DNA from: Enterobacteriaceae endosymbiont of Donacia clavipes
GTDB lineage: Bacteria > Pseudomonadota > Gammaproteobacteria > Enterobacterales > Enterobacteriaceae
Length of the DNA: 64,000 bases
Assembly: GCF_012570365.1 (NCBI RefSeq)
Contig: NZ_CP046208.1
Span: 67,472 to 131,471, forward strand
Direction of reading: 5' to 3'
Part shown: piece by piece, positions 27,688-36,130 of the stretch
Layout of the letters: the number at the start of each line of letters is the position of its first letter
How positions within the stretch are numbered: position 1 is the stretch's first letter
Position numbers and translations under genes: made by a program
Notes under the pieces: model-generated
Told to the model about the DNA's origin: nothing
Database searches by the model: none
The model's input: the letters and a program-made list of their open reading frames with translations, nothing else

Positions 27688-28767
27688 ATGAATTCTTATA
27701 TTATTAAAAAACTTAATACATTAAAAAAAAGATATGATTATATAACAAAAAAATTAAATAATTATGAACTATATAATGATTATAATTCTTTACGTAATTT
27801 ATCAACTGAACGTGCAAAATTATTTAATATAATCAAATTATTTATTAAATGGAAAAAAATAAAATTAGATTTAAAATCTAGTAAATCTTTATTAAAAGAT
27901 AAAGAAATATATACTTTAGTTTTAGAAGATATAAAAAATATTAAAAATAAAAAAAAAAAAATAGAAAAAAAAATAAAAATGTTTTTTATTCCTAAAAATA
28001 AAAAAGATAATCGTAATTGTTTTTTAGAAATAAAATCAGGATCAGGAGGAAATGAGGCGGCGATATTTGTAAGTAATATTTCAAGAATGTATATTAGGTA
28101 TGCTGAATCTAAAAAATGGAAAGTAGAAATTATTCATATTCATTATAGTGAATATGGTGGTTTTAAAGAAATTATTTTAAAAATAATAGGAATTGGAGTA
28201 TATGGAAAATTAAAATTTGAATCAGGGGGACATAGAGTACAAAGAGTACCAGAAACAGAATCACAAGGAAGAGTACATACTTCTACTTGTATTATTGCTG
28301 TTATGCCAGAATTATTAAAAATAGAAATTCCTAAAATAAATACTCAAGATTTAAAAATCGATACATTTAGATCTTCTGGAGCAGGTGGCCAACATGTAAA
28401 TACAACAGATTCAGCTATTCGTATTACTCATATTCCAACAGGAATAGTAGTAGAATGTCAAGATGAGAGATCTCAACATAAAAATAAATCTAAAGCTTTA
28501 GAAGTTTTAGCAGCTAGAATAAATGCAATAAAAATTGCGAAAAAAAATAAAGATCATGCATTAAAAAAAAAAATATTATTAGGAACAGGAGATCGTTCAG
28601 ATAGAAATAGGACATATAATTTTATTCAAAAAAGAGTAACAGATCATCGTATTAATTTAACAATTTATAAATTAAATGAAATTATGAATGGAAATTTAGA
28701 CATATTAATTGAACCTATTATAAATCACTATAATAGTAATAAATTATTAAACATAATAAAAAAATAG
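27688..28767 (+). CDS. prfA: peptide chain release factor 1
   Basis: Ends translation at UAA and UAG. The codon-recognition tripeptide PxT is in RVPETESQGR. The catalytic GGQ is in SSGAGGQHVNTTDSA, near residue 230. It is 359 aa (E. coli 360). An A13 tract at 27949-27961 lies in frame in the coiled N-terminal region. hemA, which precedes prfA in E. coli, is missing. prmC, the enzyme that methylates the GGQ glutamine, follows after 3 bp. Confidence 0.96.
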   Translation: MNSYIIKKLNTLKKRYDYITKKLNNYELYNDYNSLRNLSTERAKLFNIIKLFIKWKKIKLDLKSSKSLLKDKEIYTLVLEDIKNIKNKKKKIEKKIKMFFIPKNKKDNRNCFLEIKSGSGGNEAAIFVSNISRMYIRYAESKKWKVEIIHIHYSEYGGFKEIILKIIGIGVYGKLKFESGGHRVQRVPETESQGRVHTSTCIIAVMPELLKIEIPKINTQDLKIDTFRSSGAGGQHVNTTDSAIRITHIPTGIVVECQDERSQHKNKSKALEVLAARINAIKIAKKNKDHALKKKILLGTGDRSDRNRTYNFIQKRVTDHRINLTIYKLNEIMNGNLDILIEPIINHYNSNKLLNIIKK

Positions 28768-28770
28768 TTT

Positions 28771-29625
28771 ATGATTATTGAAAAATGGTTAAAATATTCA
28801 GCTAATTTATTAAAAAAAAACAAAATATTAGTATATCAATTAGAATCTGTTATATTATTATCTTTTGTTTTAAAAAAATCTAAATCTTGGATTTATGGTT
28901 TTTATGAAAAAAAAATAAATTACATAAAATTAAAAATATTAAAAAAATTTTTAAAAAGAAGAATTAAAGGAGAACCTATAGCATATATATTAGGTTTTTG
29001 TGAATTTTGGTCATTAAAAATTTATGTATCTCCTTATGTTTTAATACCTCGTAAAGATACTGAAATTTTGGTAAATATTGTTTTACAAAAAATTAATAAT
29101 AATACTAAAAAAATATTAGAATTAGGTACTGGTAGTGGTGCAATTTCTATTGCAGTAGCTTTTGAATATAGTTTTATAAATATTACTGCTGTTGATATTG
29201 ATAATAAAATAATTAATTTAGCAAAATATAATGCTCAAAAATTAAATATTTATAATATTACTTTTTTAAAAAGTAATTGGTTTAGTAATTTAAAAAATCA
29301 AAAATTTGATATTATCATTAGTAATCCTCCATATATAAGTATTCAAAAATATTTTTTTTTTAAAAAAGAATTAAAATTCGAACCTTATAGGTCATTAATT
29401 TCTGATAATAACGGAACAGCAGATTTAAATTATATTATTTCACAATCATCAAAATATCTAAATAATTATGGATGGTTAATATTAGAACATGGATATAAAC
29501 AAGGTTATATTATAAAAAAAATGTTTCAAATAAAAAATTTTAAAAATATTAATCAATATTTTGATATACAAGGATATGATAGAGTTATATGTGGACAAAA
29601 AATCTTAATAAAAGATAAAAAATAA
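28771..29625 (+). CDS. prmC: release factor glutamine N5-methyltransferase
   Basis: Methylates the Gln of the GGQ motif in release factors, which raises termination efficiency. It shows the SAM-binding ELGTGSGAISIA, the substrate-side NPPY (ISNPPYIS), and RIKGEPIAYILG plus FYVSPYVLIPRKDTE-like ahead of the domain. It is 284 aa (E. coli 277). It directly follows prfA and is probably translationally coupled with it. Confidence 0.95.
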   Translation: MIIEKWLKYSANLLKKNKILVYQLESVILLSFVLKKSKSWIYGFYEKKINYIKLKILKKFLKRRIKGEPIAYILGFCEFWSLKIYVSPYVLIPRKDTEILVNIVLQKINNNTKKILELGTGSGAISIAVAFEYSFINITAVDIDNKIINLAKYNAQKLNIYNITFLKSNWFSNLKNQKFDIIISNPPYISIQKYFFFKKELKFEPYRSLISDNNGTADLNYIISQSSKYLNNYGWLILEHGYKQGYIIKKMFQIKNFKNINQYFDIQGYDRVICGQKILIKDKK

Positions 29626-29703
29626 ATTTTATTATAATATTTTTTATATATTTTATAAAAAAATTTTGTTATTATTAGGTAATATTTTTATTATAAAAAA
29701 AAA

Positions 29704-30966
29704 ATGCAACAAAACTATAATTTAAAAAAAATAGATAAAAAATCAAATTTATTCCATAAAAAAAAATTGTTAGAAAAAGATCATAGATCTATAGGAAAAA
29801 AATTAGATTTATATCATTTCCAAAATGAATCTCCAGGAATGGTTTTTTGGCATAATAATGGTTATATTATCTTTCGTGAATTGGAAAATTTTTTGCGTTT
29901 AAAATTAAATCAATATAATTATGTGGAAGTAAAAACTCCTTTAATAACAGATGTTTCTATTTGGGAAAATACAGGACATTGGAAAATTTATAGAGAAGCA
30001 ATTTTTACTACTTATTCAGAAAATAGAAAATATTGTATTAAACCTATGAATTGTCCTGGACATATACAAATATTTCAACAAAAATTAAAATCATATAGGG
30101 ATTTACCATTAAGAATTGCAGAATTTGGTATTTGTCATAGAAACGAACCATCAGGATCTTTACATGGTTTAATGAGATTAAGAAATTTTACTCAAGATGA
30201 TGCTCATATATTTTGTACAGAAGATCAAGTTATAAAAGAAGTAAAAAATTGTATTAATATGATGTATGATATTTATCAAGTTTTTGGTTTTAAAAAATTT
30301 TTAATTAAATTATCAACAAGACCATTAAATAAAATTGGAAATGATAAAATTTGGGATCAGACAGAAAATAATTTATCTTATATTTTAAAAAAATTAAATA
30401 TTAATTTTGAATATAAAACAGGTGAAGGAGCTTTTTATGGTCCTAAAATAGAATTTTCTTTTTTTGATTGTTTAAATAGAGAATGGCAATGTGGTACAAT
30501 ACAACTAGATTTTACATTACCTAAATGTTTAAAATTATTTTATATTAATGATAAAAATAAACATATTACTCCAATTATAATACATCGTGCTATTTTAGGT
30601 TCAATAGAAAGATTTATAGGTATTCTTCTTGAAGAATTTTCTGGTTATTTACCTATTTGGTTAGCACCTATACAAATAATAATATTAAATATTAGTGAAA
30701 AACATAATGATTATGTTTTAAATATATTTAAAATAATTAAAAAAAATAACATTCGTGTTAAATACGATATAAAAAATCAAAAAATTTCATTTAAAATTAG
30801 ACAATATACTATTCAACATATTCCTTATATTTTAATATGTGGAGATAAAGAAGTTAAAAATAATACAATTTCTATTAGAAATTGTTTTGGGAAAAATTTG
30901 GGATTTATGAGTATCCATGATATTATCAATAAAATTAAAAAAGAAATTTATAATTATAATTTTTAA
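29704..30966 (+). CDS. thrS: threonyl-tRNA synthetase lacking TGS and editing domains
   Basis: Attaches threonine to tRNA-Thr. The class II catalytic core is intact: zinc ligands Cys117 (MNCPGH), His168 (DDAHIF) and His294 (IIHRAILGS), motif 2 RNEPSGSLHGLMR, and a complete C-terminal anticodon-binding domain. The protein is only 420 aa against 642 in E. coli. It begins about where the catalytic domain starts (EKDHRSIGKKLDLYH), so the TGS and Ser-editing domains are missing. A stop lies in frame 24 bp upstream, and only 78 bp separate it from prmC, so no remnant is left. Mischarged Ser-tRNA-Thr would not be cleared in cis. Translational autorepression, which uses the N-terminal domain in E. 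coli, is probably lost. Confidence 0.95.
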   Translation: MQQNYNLKKIDKKSNLFHKKKLLEKDHRSIGKKLDLYHFQNESPGMVFWHNNGYIIFRELENFLRLKLNQYNYVEVKTPLITDVSIWENTGHWKIYREAIFTTYSENRKYCIKPMNCPGHIQIFQQKLKSYRDLPLRIAEFGICHRNEPSGSLHGLMRLRNFTQDDAHIFCTEDQVIKEVKNCINMMYDIYQVFGFKKFLIKLSTRPLNKIGNDKIWDQTENNLSYILKKLNINFEYKTGEGAFYGPKIEFSFFDCLNREWQCGTIQLDFTLPKCLKLFYINDKNKHITPIIIHRAILGSIERFIGILLEEFSGYLPIWLAPIQIIILNISEKHNDYVLNIFKIIKKNNIRVKYDIKNQKISFKIRQYTIQHIPYILICGDKEVKNNTISIRNCFGKNLGFMSIHDIINKIKKEIYNYNF

Positions 30967-30982
30967 ATTAAGGAGATAAAAT

Positions 30983-31522
30983 ATTAAAAGTGGAAAAAAA
31001 ATAGTACAATTATTACGACCTAATAAAATAAATAAAAGTATTAAAAGTAATATTGTAAGATTAATAGGATTAAAAGGAGAACAAATTGGTATAATTAGTT
31101 TAAAAAAAGCTTTAACAAAAGCAGAAAATACCGGATTTGATTTAGTTGAAATTAGTCCTAATGCTGTACCTCCTGTATGTCGTATAATGAATTATGGTAA
31201 ATTTTTGTATGAAAAAAATAAAATTTATAAGGAACAAAAAAAAAAACAAAAAATAATACATTTAAAAGAGATTAAATTTCGTCCAGGAACTGATATAGGA
31301 GATTATAAAGTTAAATTACGTAATTTAATTCGTTTTTTAAAAAAAGGAGATAAAATAAAAGTTACCTTAAGATTTAGAGGTAGAGAAATGATGCATACTA
31401 AACTTGGATTTTTTATGTTAAATCGTATAAAAAAAGATTTAGAAAATTTAGCAATAGTTGAATCATTTCCTAATAAGGTAGAAGGTCGACAAATTATAAT
31501 GACATTAATTCCAAAGAGATAA
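30983..31522 (+). CDS. infC: translation initiation factor IF-3, AUU start
   Basis: IF3 checks start-codon pairing and keeps ribosomal subunits apart. The conserved reading runs from ATT at 30983 ([19 protein letters not shown]) and gives 179 aa against 180 in E. coli. A conventional ATG start exists only at 31187, far inside the N-terminal domain (NYGKFLYEK). AAGGAGA sits about 7 bp before the ATT. The family [22 protein letters not shown] and FRGREMMH are present. The AUU start is the known basis of IF3 autoregulation in E. coli and appears to be retained. thrS ends 16 bp upstream. Confidence 0.95.
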   Translation: MKSGKKIVQLLRPNKINKSIKSNIVRLIGLKGEQIGIISLKKALTKAENTGFDLVEISPNAVPPVCRIMNYGKFLYEKNKIYKEQKKKQKIIHLKEIKFRPGTDIGDYKVKLRNLIRFLKKGDKIKVTLRFRGREMMHTKLGFFMLNRIKKDLENLAIVESFPNKVEGRQIIMTLIPKR

Positions 31523-31568
31523 AATTAATAAAAAATTAATTTTATTAAAAAAATTTAGGTTAAAAAAT

Positions 31569-31766
31569 ATGATAAAAATTAAAACAGTACGAAGTGTTTC
31601 AAAACGTTTTAAAAAAACAAGTACTGGATATTTTAAACATAAACAAGCTAATTTAAGACATTTATTAACTAAAAAAAGTAAAAAAAATAAAAGATTTTTA
31701 AGACAAAAAAAAATAGTGAAAAAAGGAGATACATATTCATTAAAAATTTGTTTACCTTATTTATAA
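31569..31766 (+). CDS. rpmI: 50S ribosomal protein L35
   Basis: A small basic large-subunit protein: [27 protein letters not shown] and the C-terminal Lys/Arg-rich part match the family. 65 aa is the standard size. It lies in the canonical infC-rpmI-rplT order; in E. coli this part of the operon is repressed by L20. Confidence 0.95.
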   Translation: MIKIKTVRSVSKRFKKTSTGYFKHKQANLRHLLTKKSKKNKRFLRQKKIVKKGDTYSLKICLPYL

Positions 31767-31802
31767 AAATAAATATTTTAAATATAAAAAGGAGTTTTTT
31801 AT

Positions 31803-32150
31803 ATGGTTAGAATTAAACGTGGTGTTACTTCAAAAGCTAGACATAAAAAAATATTAAAACAAGCAAAAGGTTATTATGGATCAAGATCTAGAACCTATCG
31901 TTCTGCTTTTCAAGCTGTTATTAAATCAGGACAATATTCTTATAGAGATAGAAAACAAAAAAAAAGAAAATTTAGACAGTTATGGATTATGAAAATTAAT
32001 GCGGCTGTACGACAAAAAAAAATTTCTTATAGTAATTTTATATATAATTTAAAAAAAAATAATATTAATATAAATAGAAAAAATTTAGCTGATATAGCTA
32101 CATTTAATAATTCATCTTTTAATAAATTAATACAATATTCAATTAAGTAA
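31803..32150 (+). CDS. rplT: 50S ribosomal protein L20
   Basis: Binds 23S rRNA early in large-subunit assembly and in E. coli also represses rpmI-rplT translation. [30 protein letters not shown] and [16 protein letters not shown] are diagnostic. It is 115 aa (E. coli 118). It has a very strong ribosome site, AAAAGGAG. The spacer to pheS holds an AT-only hairpin where the pheST attenuator lies in E. coli. Confidence 0.97.
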   Translation: MVRIKRGVTSKARHKKILKQAKGYYGSRSRTYRSAFQAVIKSGQYSYRDRKQKKRKFRQLWIMKINAAVRQKKISYSNFIYNLKKNNININRKNLADIATFNNSSFNKLIQYSIK

Positions 32151-32161
32151 TTTTATTTATT

Positions 32162-32189
32162 AAATTTTTATATTTTTATATAAAAATTT
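32162..32189 (+). other. 12-bp perfect hairpin between rplT and pheS
   Basis: AAATTTTTATAT (32162-32173) and ATATAAAAATTT (32178-32189) flank a TTTT loop in the 71-bp spacer. E. coli carries the pheST attenuator here. No pheM-like leader peptide is present, so this may be a relic terminator or a processing hairpin. The stem contains only A-T pairs. Confidence 0.4.
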
Positions 32190-32221
32190 GTATTTTATAG
32201 TATATTAAAGAGAATATTTCT

Positions 32222-33217
32222 ATGAAATCTGATGATTTAATTATTACTTTTAAAAAAGAAATTTCTGCAATAAAAGATATTGTTAATTTAAATATATTAA
32301 AGATAAAATATTTAGGGAAAAAAGGTTATATACCTTCTCAATTTTTACTTATAAAAAAATTAAATAAAAAAGAAAAAATTAATAAAAGTATTATTATTAA
32401 TAATCAAAAAAAACAAATTAAAAAAATAATAAAAAAACGTATAAAAGAAATCAGATTAATAAAAAATAATAAACAATATTTAAATCAAGAAATAGATATA
32501 TCATTGCCAGGAAAATTTATTAAAATAGGTTCCGAACATCCTTTAAATTATATTATTAAAAAAATTGAAAATTTTTTCATAAAAATAGGATTTCAAATAG
32601 TTACAGGTTTTGAAATAGAGGATAGTTTTCATAATTTTGATGCATTAAATATTCCTAAATATCATCCAGCAAGAACAGAAAAAGACACATTTTGGTTAAA
32701 TAAAAATATTTTATTACGTACACAAACTTCTAACATTCAAATTAGAATAATGAAAAAAGAAAAACCTCCTATACGGATATTAACTTCTGGAAAAGTTTAT
32801 CGTAATGATTACGATAGTAATCATACACCAATGTTTCATCAAATAGAAGGTTTATATATTGATAAAAAGGTAAGTTTTTCAGATTTAAAAGGAATATTAT
32901 CTTTATTCTTAAATTTTTTTTTTGAAAAAAAATATCAAATACGTATTAGACCTTCCTATTTTCCTTTTACAGAACCTTCTTTAGAAATGGATATTTTAAA
33001 TAAGAATAAAAAATGGATAGAAGTTTTAGGAGCGGGAATGGTGCATCCTAATGTATTAAAAAATGTTAATATAAATTTTTCTAAATATAATGGATTTGCT
33101 TTTGGTATAGGAGTAGAACGATTAACTATGTTATATTATAACATAAATGATATTCGTTCATTTTATGAAAATGATTTACGTTTTCTTAAACAATTTAAAT
33201 TGAATAATTTTATATGA
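32222..33217 (+). CDS. pheS: phenylalanyl-tRNA synthetase alpha subunit
   Basis: Catalytic subunit of the alpha2-beta2 enzyme that charges tRNA-Phe. Class II motifs are visible: HPLNYIIKKIENFF, YHPARTEKDTFWL, FHQIEGLYIDK, FTEPSLEMDI and GAGMVHPNVLKN, ending with FAFGIGVERLTMLYY (motif 3). It is 331 aa (E. coli 327), so the coiled N-terminus that holds tRNA is kept. The TGA stop overlaps the pheT start (ATGA). Confidence 0.96.
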   Translation: MKSDDLIITFKKEISAIKDIVNLNILKIKYLGKKGYIPSQFLLIKKLNKKEKINKSIIINNQKKQIKKIIKKRIKEIRLIKNNKQYLNQEIDISLPGKFIKIGSEHPLNYIIKKIENFFIKIGFQIVTGFEIEDSFHNFDALNIPKYHPARTEKDTFWLNKNILLRTQTSNIQIRIMKKEKPPIRILTSGKVYRNDYDSNHTPMFHQIEGLYIDKKVSFSDLKGILSLFLNFFFEKKYQIRIRPSYFPFTEPSLEMDILNKNKKWIEVLGAGMVHPNVLKNVNINFSKYNGFAFGIGVERLTMLYYNINDIRSFYENDLRFLKQFKLNNFI

Positions 33218-35331
33218 TTAAATTTAGTGAGTCATGGTTACGTGAATGGTTAAAAAGTGATGAAAATATTAGTATTTTATCTAAAAAATTAACAAAATTA
33301 GGTTTTGAAGTAGAAAAAATCGAACATATTCGTATAAATAAAAATTATGATAATATTTTATATATAAATATTCCATTTAATAGACCAGATTGTTTAAGTA
33401 TATTAGGTTTATCCAGAGATTTATCTACTTTATATAATAAATTTTTTTTTCAAGATCTTCATACTAATTTTTTGAAAAAAACTAAAAAATATAGTATAAA
33501 TATTTTTTTTGATAAAAAAATTAAAAAAAAATTATATCAATATAATTATTGTATAATAAAAAATATTAATTTTCAAAAAAAAAAATTTGTAATTATTAAA
33601 AATAGATTACATCAATTAGGTTTATATATACATAAAAATCCGTTATTAAATATTCGTAATTATATATTTTTAGAATTAGGTTATCCTATCCAATTTTATG
33701 ATTTTAATAAAATTAAAGGAAATATCTATATAACAAATAATAAAAAAAATAAATTAAATTTTATTGATGTCGAAAATCAAAAAATTAATTTTGAAAATAA
33801 TAATTTATTAATCATTAAAGATAATAATAAAATATTATCTATACCTGCAATGACTCAAAATAAAGAAATAATGGTAGGATTAAATACAAAAAATATTTTA
33901 ATAGAATGTCTATTGTTAGATAAAGTATATATAAATTCACTTTTTAAAAAATTTAATTTTTATAATAATATTTCTAATATGTATACTAGATATTTAGATC
34001 CATTAATTACTAAAAAAGTAATTATAAGAACAATAAACTTATTATTAGAAATATTTAAAGGGGAAACAAGTAATATATATTCATTTAATATAGATAATTT
34101 TAGTTATATTCCTAAAAAAATAACATTATTTTTTAATAAAATAGATAAAATTTTAGGTTTTAATATTAATAAAAAAAATATAAAAGAAATTTTAATCAAA
34201 TTAGGTTTTTTTATTATTAAAGCAACAACTAATTATTATATTATACAAATACCTAGTTGGCGTAATGATATAGATATAGAAGAAGATATAATAGAAGAAA
34301 TTATACGTGTATATGGATATAATAAAATTCCAAATAAAGTAAAAATATATTTAACTAAAAAGAATATTTTAAAAAATAATAAATTTAAATTAAAAAATGA
34401 TAAAATTAATATAAAAAGAATTAAAAATATATTAATTCAGAAAGGATATTATGAAGTAATTAATTATAGTTTTGTAAATCCTAAAATACAATCTATTTTA
34501 TATCCTAAAATAAATTGTATTAAAATTAATAATCCTATTACAAAAGAAGCATCTGTAATGCGTAATTCATTATTATATGGATTAATAAATAATATTATTT
34601 ATAACCAAAATAGACAACAAAAAAATTTACGTTTTTTTGAATATGGTTTATGTTTTTATAAAAACTCAGAAAAAAAATTAGGTATATTACAAAAATTTGT
34701 ATTATCTGGTATAGTTAATGGTAATATATATGAAGATTATTGGAATGAAAAAAATAGACTTATTAATTTTTATGACCTAAAAGGTGATTTAGAATCTATT
34801 TTTAATTGTTTTATTAAAAATAATAAAATTGAATTTTATAAAAATTATAAAATAACAATTTTACATCCTAATATAAGTTCATTAATTTATTTTAATAATA
34901 TATATATTGGATATATCGGCATGTTACATCCTCAATTAATTAATTATTTTAATATAGAAAATAAAAATACTTTTTTTTTCGAATTATTTTTTAATAAAAT
35001 TATTATTAATAATATTTTTTCTATTAAAAAAGTTATTAATTTACCAATTAATCGTAGAGATATTTCTTTTTTTATTAATAAAAATATTTATTTTATAGAT
35101 ATTTTAAATAAATTAAATTCATTAAATATAAAAGAAATAATCAAAATAAATATATTTGATGTATATAAAGATAAAAATATTCCTGCAGAATATAAAAGTA
35201 TTACTTTAAGTTTATTTATTCAAAATAAGAATTATACTTTAAATGAAAAAGAAATAAATTTTATTTTAAATAAATGTATTTTAGAATTAAAAGAAAAATT
35301 TAAAATTTTATTAAGAGACCATATTATTTAA
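33214..35331 (+). CDS. pheT: phenylalanyl-tRNA synthetase beta subunit, tRNA-binding domain deleted
   Basis: Partner subunit of PheS. It is 705 aa against 795 in E. coli. The first 40 residues (KFSESWLREWLK...GFEVEKIE) match, then the protein jumps straight to NRPDCLSILGLSRD. The OB-fold tRNA-binding domain (about E. coli residues 40-150) is therefore missing while the frame stays open. In the B3/B4 editing domain, E. coli PMHAFD reads PIQFYD (Gln160) and the GGIFGGEHSG loop reads PAMTQNKEIM, so post-transfer Tyr editing is probably inactive. The synthetase-like core (PSWRNDIDIEEDIIEEIIRVYGY, NRQQKNLRFFE) and the C-terminal anticodon-binding domain (INRRDISFF) are present. ihfA, usual after pheT, is absent. 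Confidence 0.95.
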   Translation: MIKFSESWLREWLKSDENISILSKKLTKLGFEVEKIEHIRINKNYDNILYINIPFNRPDCLSILGLSRDLSTLYNKFFFQDLHTNFLKKTKKYSINIFFDKKIKKKLYQYNYCIIKNINFQKKKFVIIKNRLHQLGLYIHKNPLLNIRNYIFLELGYPIQFYDFNKIKGNIYITNNKKNKLNFIDVENQKINFENNNLLIIKDNNKILSIPAMTQNKEIMVGLNTKNILIECLLLDKVYINSLFKKFNFYNNISNMYTRYLDPLITKKVIIRTINLLLEIFKGETSNIYSFNIDNFSYIPKKITLFFNKIDKILGFNINKKNIKEILIKLGFFIIKATTNYYIIQIPSWRNDIDIEEDIIEEIIRVYGYNKIPNKVKIYLTKKNILKNNKFKLKNDKINIKRIKNILIQKGYYEVINYSFVNPKIQSILYPKINCIKINNPITKEASVMRNSLLYGLINNIIYNQNRQQKNLRFFEYGLCFYKNSEKKLGILQKFVLSGIVNGNIYEDYWNEKNRLINFYDLKGDLESIFNCFIKNNKIEFYKNYKITILHPNISSLIYFNNIYIGYIGMLHPQLINYFNIENKNTFFFELFFNKIIINNIFSIKKVINLPINRRDISFFINKNIYFIDILNKLNSLNIKEIIKINIFDVYKDKNIPAEYKSITLSLFIQNKNYTLNEKEINFILNKCILELKEKFKILLRDHII

Positions 35332-35487
35332 TATAATTTAAAAAAATTTTAAATTATTTAGAAATTTATTTAAATTAATAAAAATTTATTTTTATTTATT
35401 ATAATTAATTAAATATCTTTTATTATAAAAAACAATAATTATTTGTTAGTATACAATTCATAAATATACTTAAGAGCTAAGTGTAAA

Positions 35488-36108
35488 ATGTTTACAGGAA
35501 TTATTCAATCCATAGGTCAAATTAAAAATATTATTTTTAAAAAAAATTTATATTTTATTTATATAAAAATACAAAAAAAATTTAAAAAACATTTAAAAAT
35601 AGGACAATCAATTTCTAATAATGGATGTTGTTTAACAATTATTAATTTATATAAAAATATAATTGTTTTTAATATAATAAAACAAACATTTGATATAACC
35701 ACTTTTAAAAAAATTAAAATAGGTGATTATTTAAATCTTGAAAAACCTATGAAAATAAATGATTTTATTGGAGGACATATAGTTACAGGACATATTACTG
35801 ATATAGCTAAAATTATTAATATTAAAAATTATAATTTATTTAAAATTTTATGGATAAAACCAAATAATATTTTTCAAATGAATTATATTTTTCAAAAAGG
35901 ATCAATATGTATTGATGGTATTAGTTTAACAATAGATAAAAAATTAAAAAAAGAATTTAGTGTTAATATAATACCAGAAACATTATTAAAAACTACATTA
36001 TCAAATAAAAATATTAATGATTACGTAAATATTGAAATTGATTTATATTCTCAAATTATAGTTAAAACAGTAAAAAAAATTTATCAAAATAATATTAAAT
36101 ATATTTAA
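35488..36108 (+). CDS. ribC: riboflavin synthase, alpha chain
   Basis: Converts two 6,7-dimethyl-8-ribityllumazine molecules to riboflavin plus a pyrimidine. It begins with the diagnostic MFTGIIQ and has two lumazine-binding half-domains, each with a G-x-S/C-L-T type segment: SNNGCCLTI and CIDGISLTI. It is 206 aa (E. coli 213). The same protein is called ribE in some nomenclatures. No FMN riboswitch-like GC-rich structure is visible upstream. tyrS follows 22 bp later. In E. coli ribC neighbours mdtK and the tRNA-Val genes, both represented nearby here. Confidence 0.93.
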   Translation: MFTGIIQSIGQIKNIIFKKNLYFIYIKIQKKFKKHLKIGQSISNNGCCLTIINLYKNIIVFNIIKQTFDITTFKKIKIGDYLNLEKPMKINDFIGGHIVTGHITDIAKIINIKNYNLFKILWIKPNNIFQMNYIFQKGSICIDGISLTIDKKLKKEFSVNIIPETLLKTTLSNKNINDYVNIEIDLYSQIIVKTVKKIYQNNIKYI

Positions 36109-36130
36109 TAAAATAATTAAAGGAATATGG

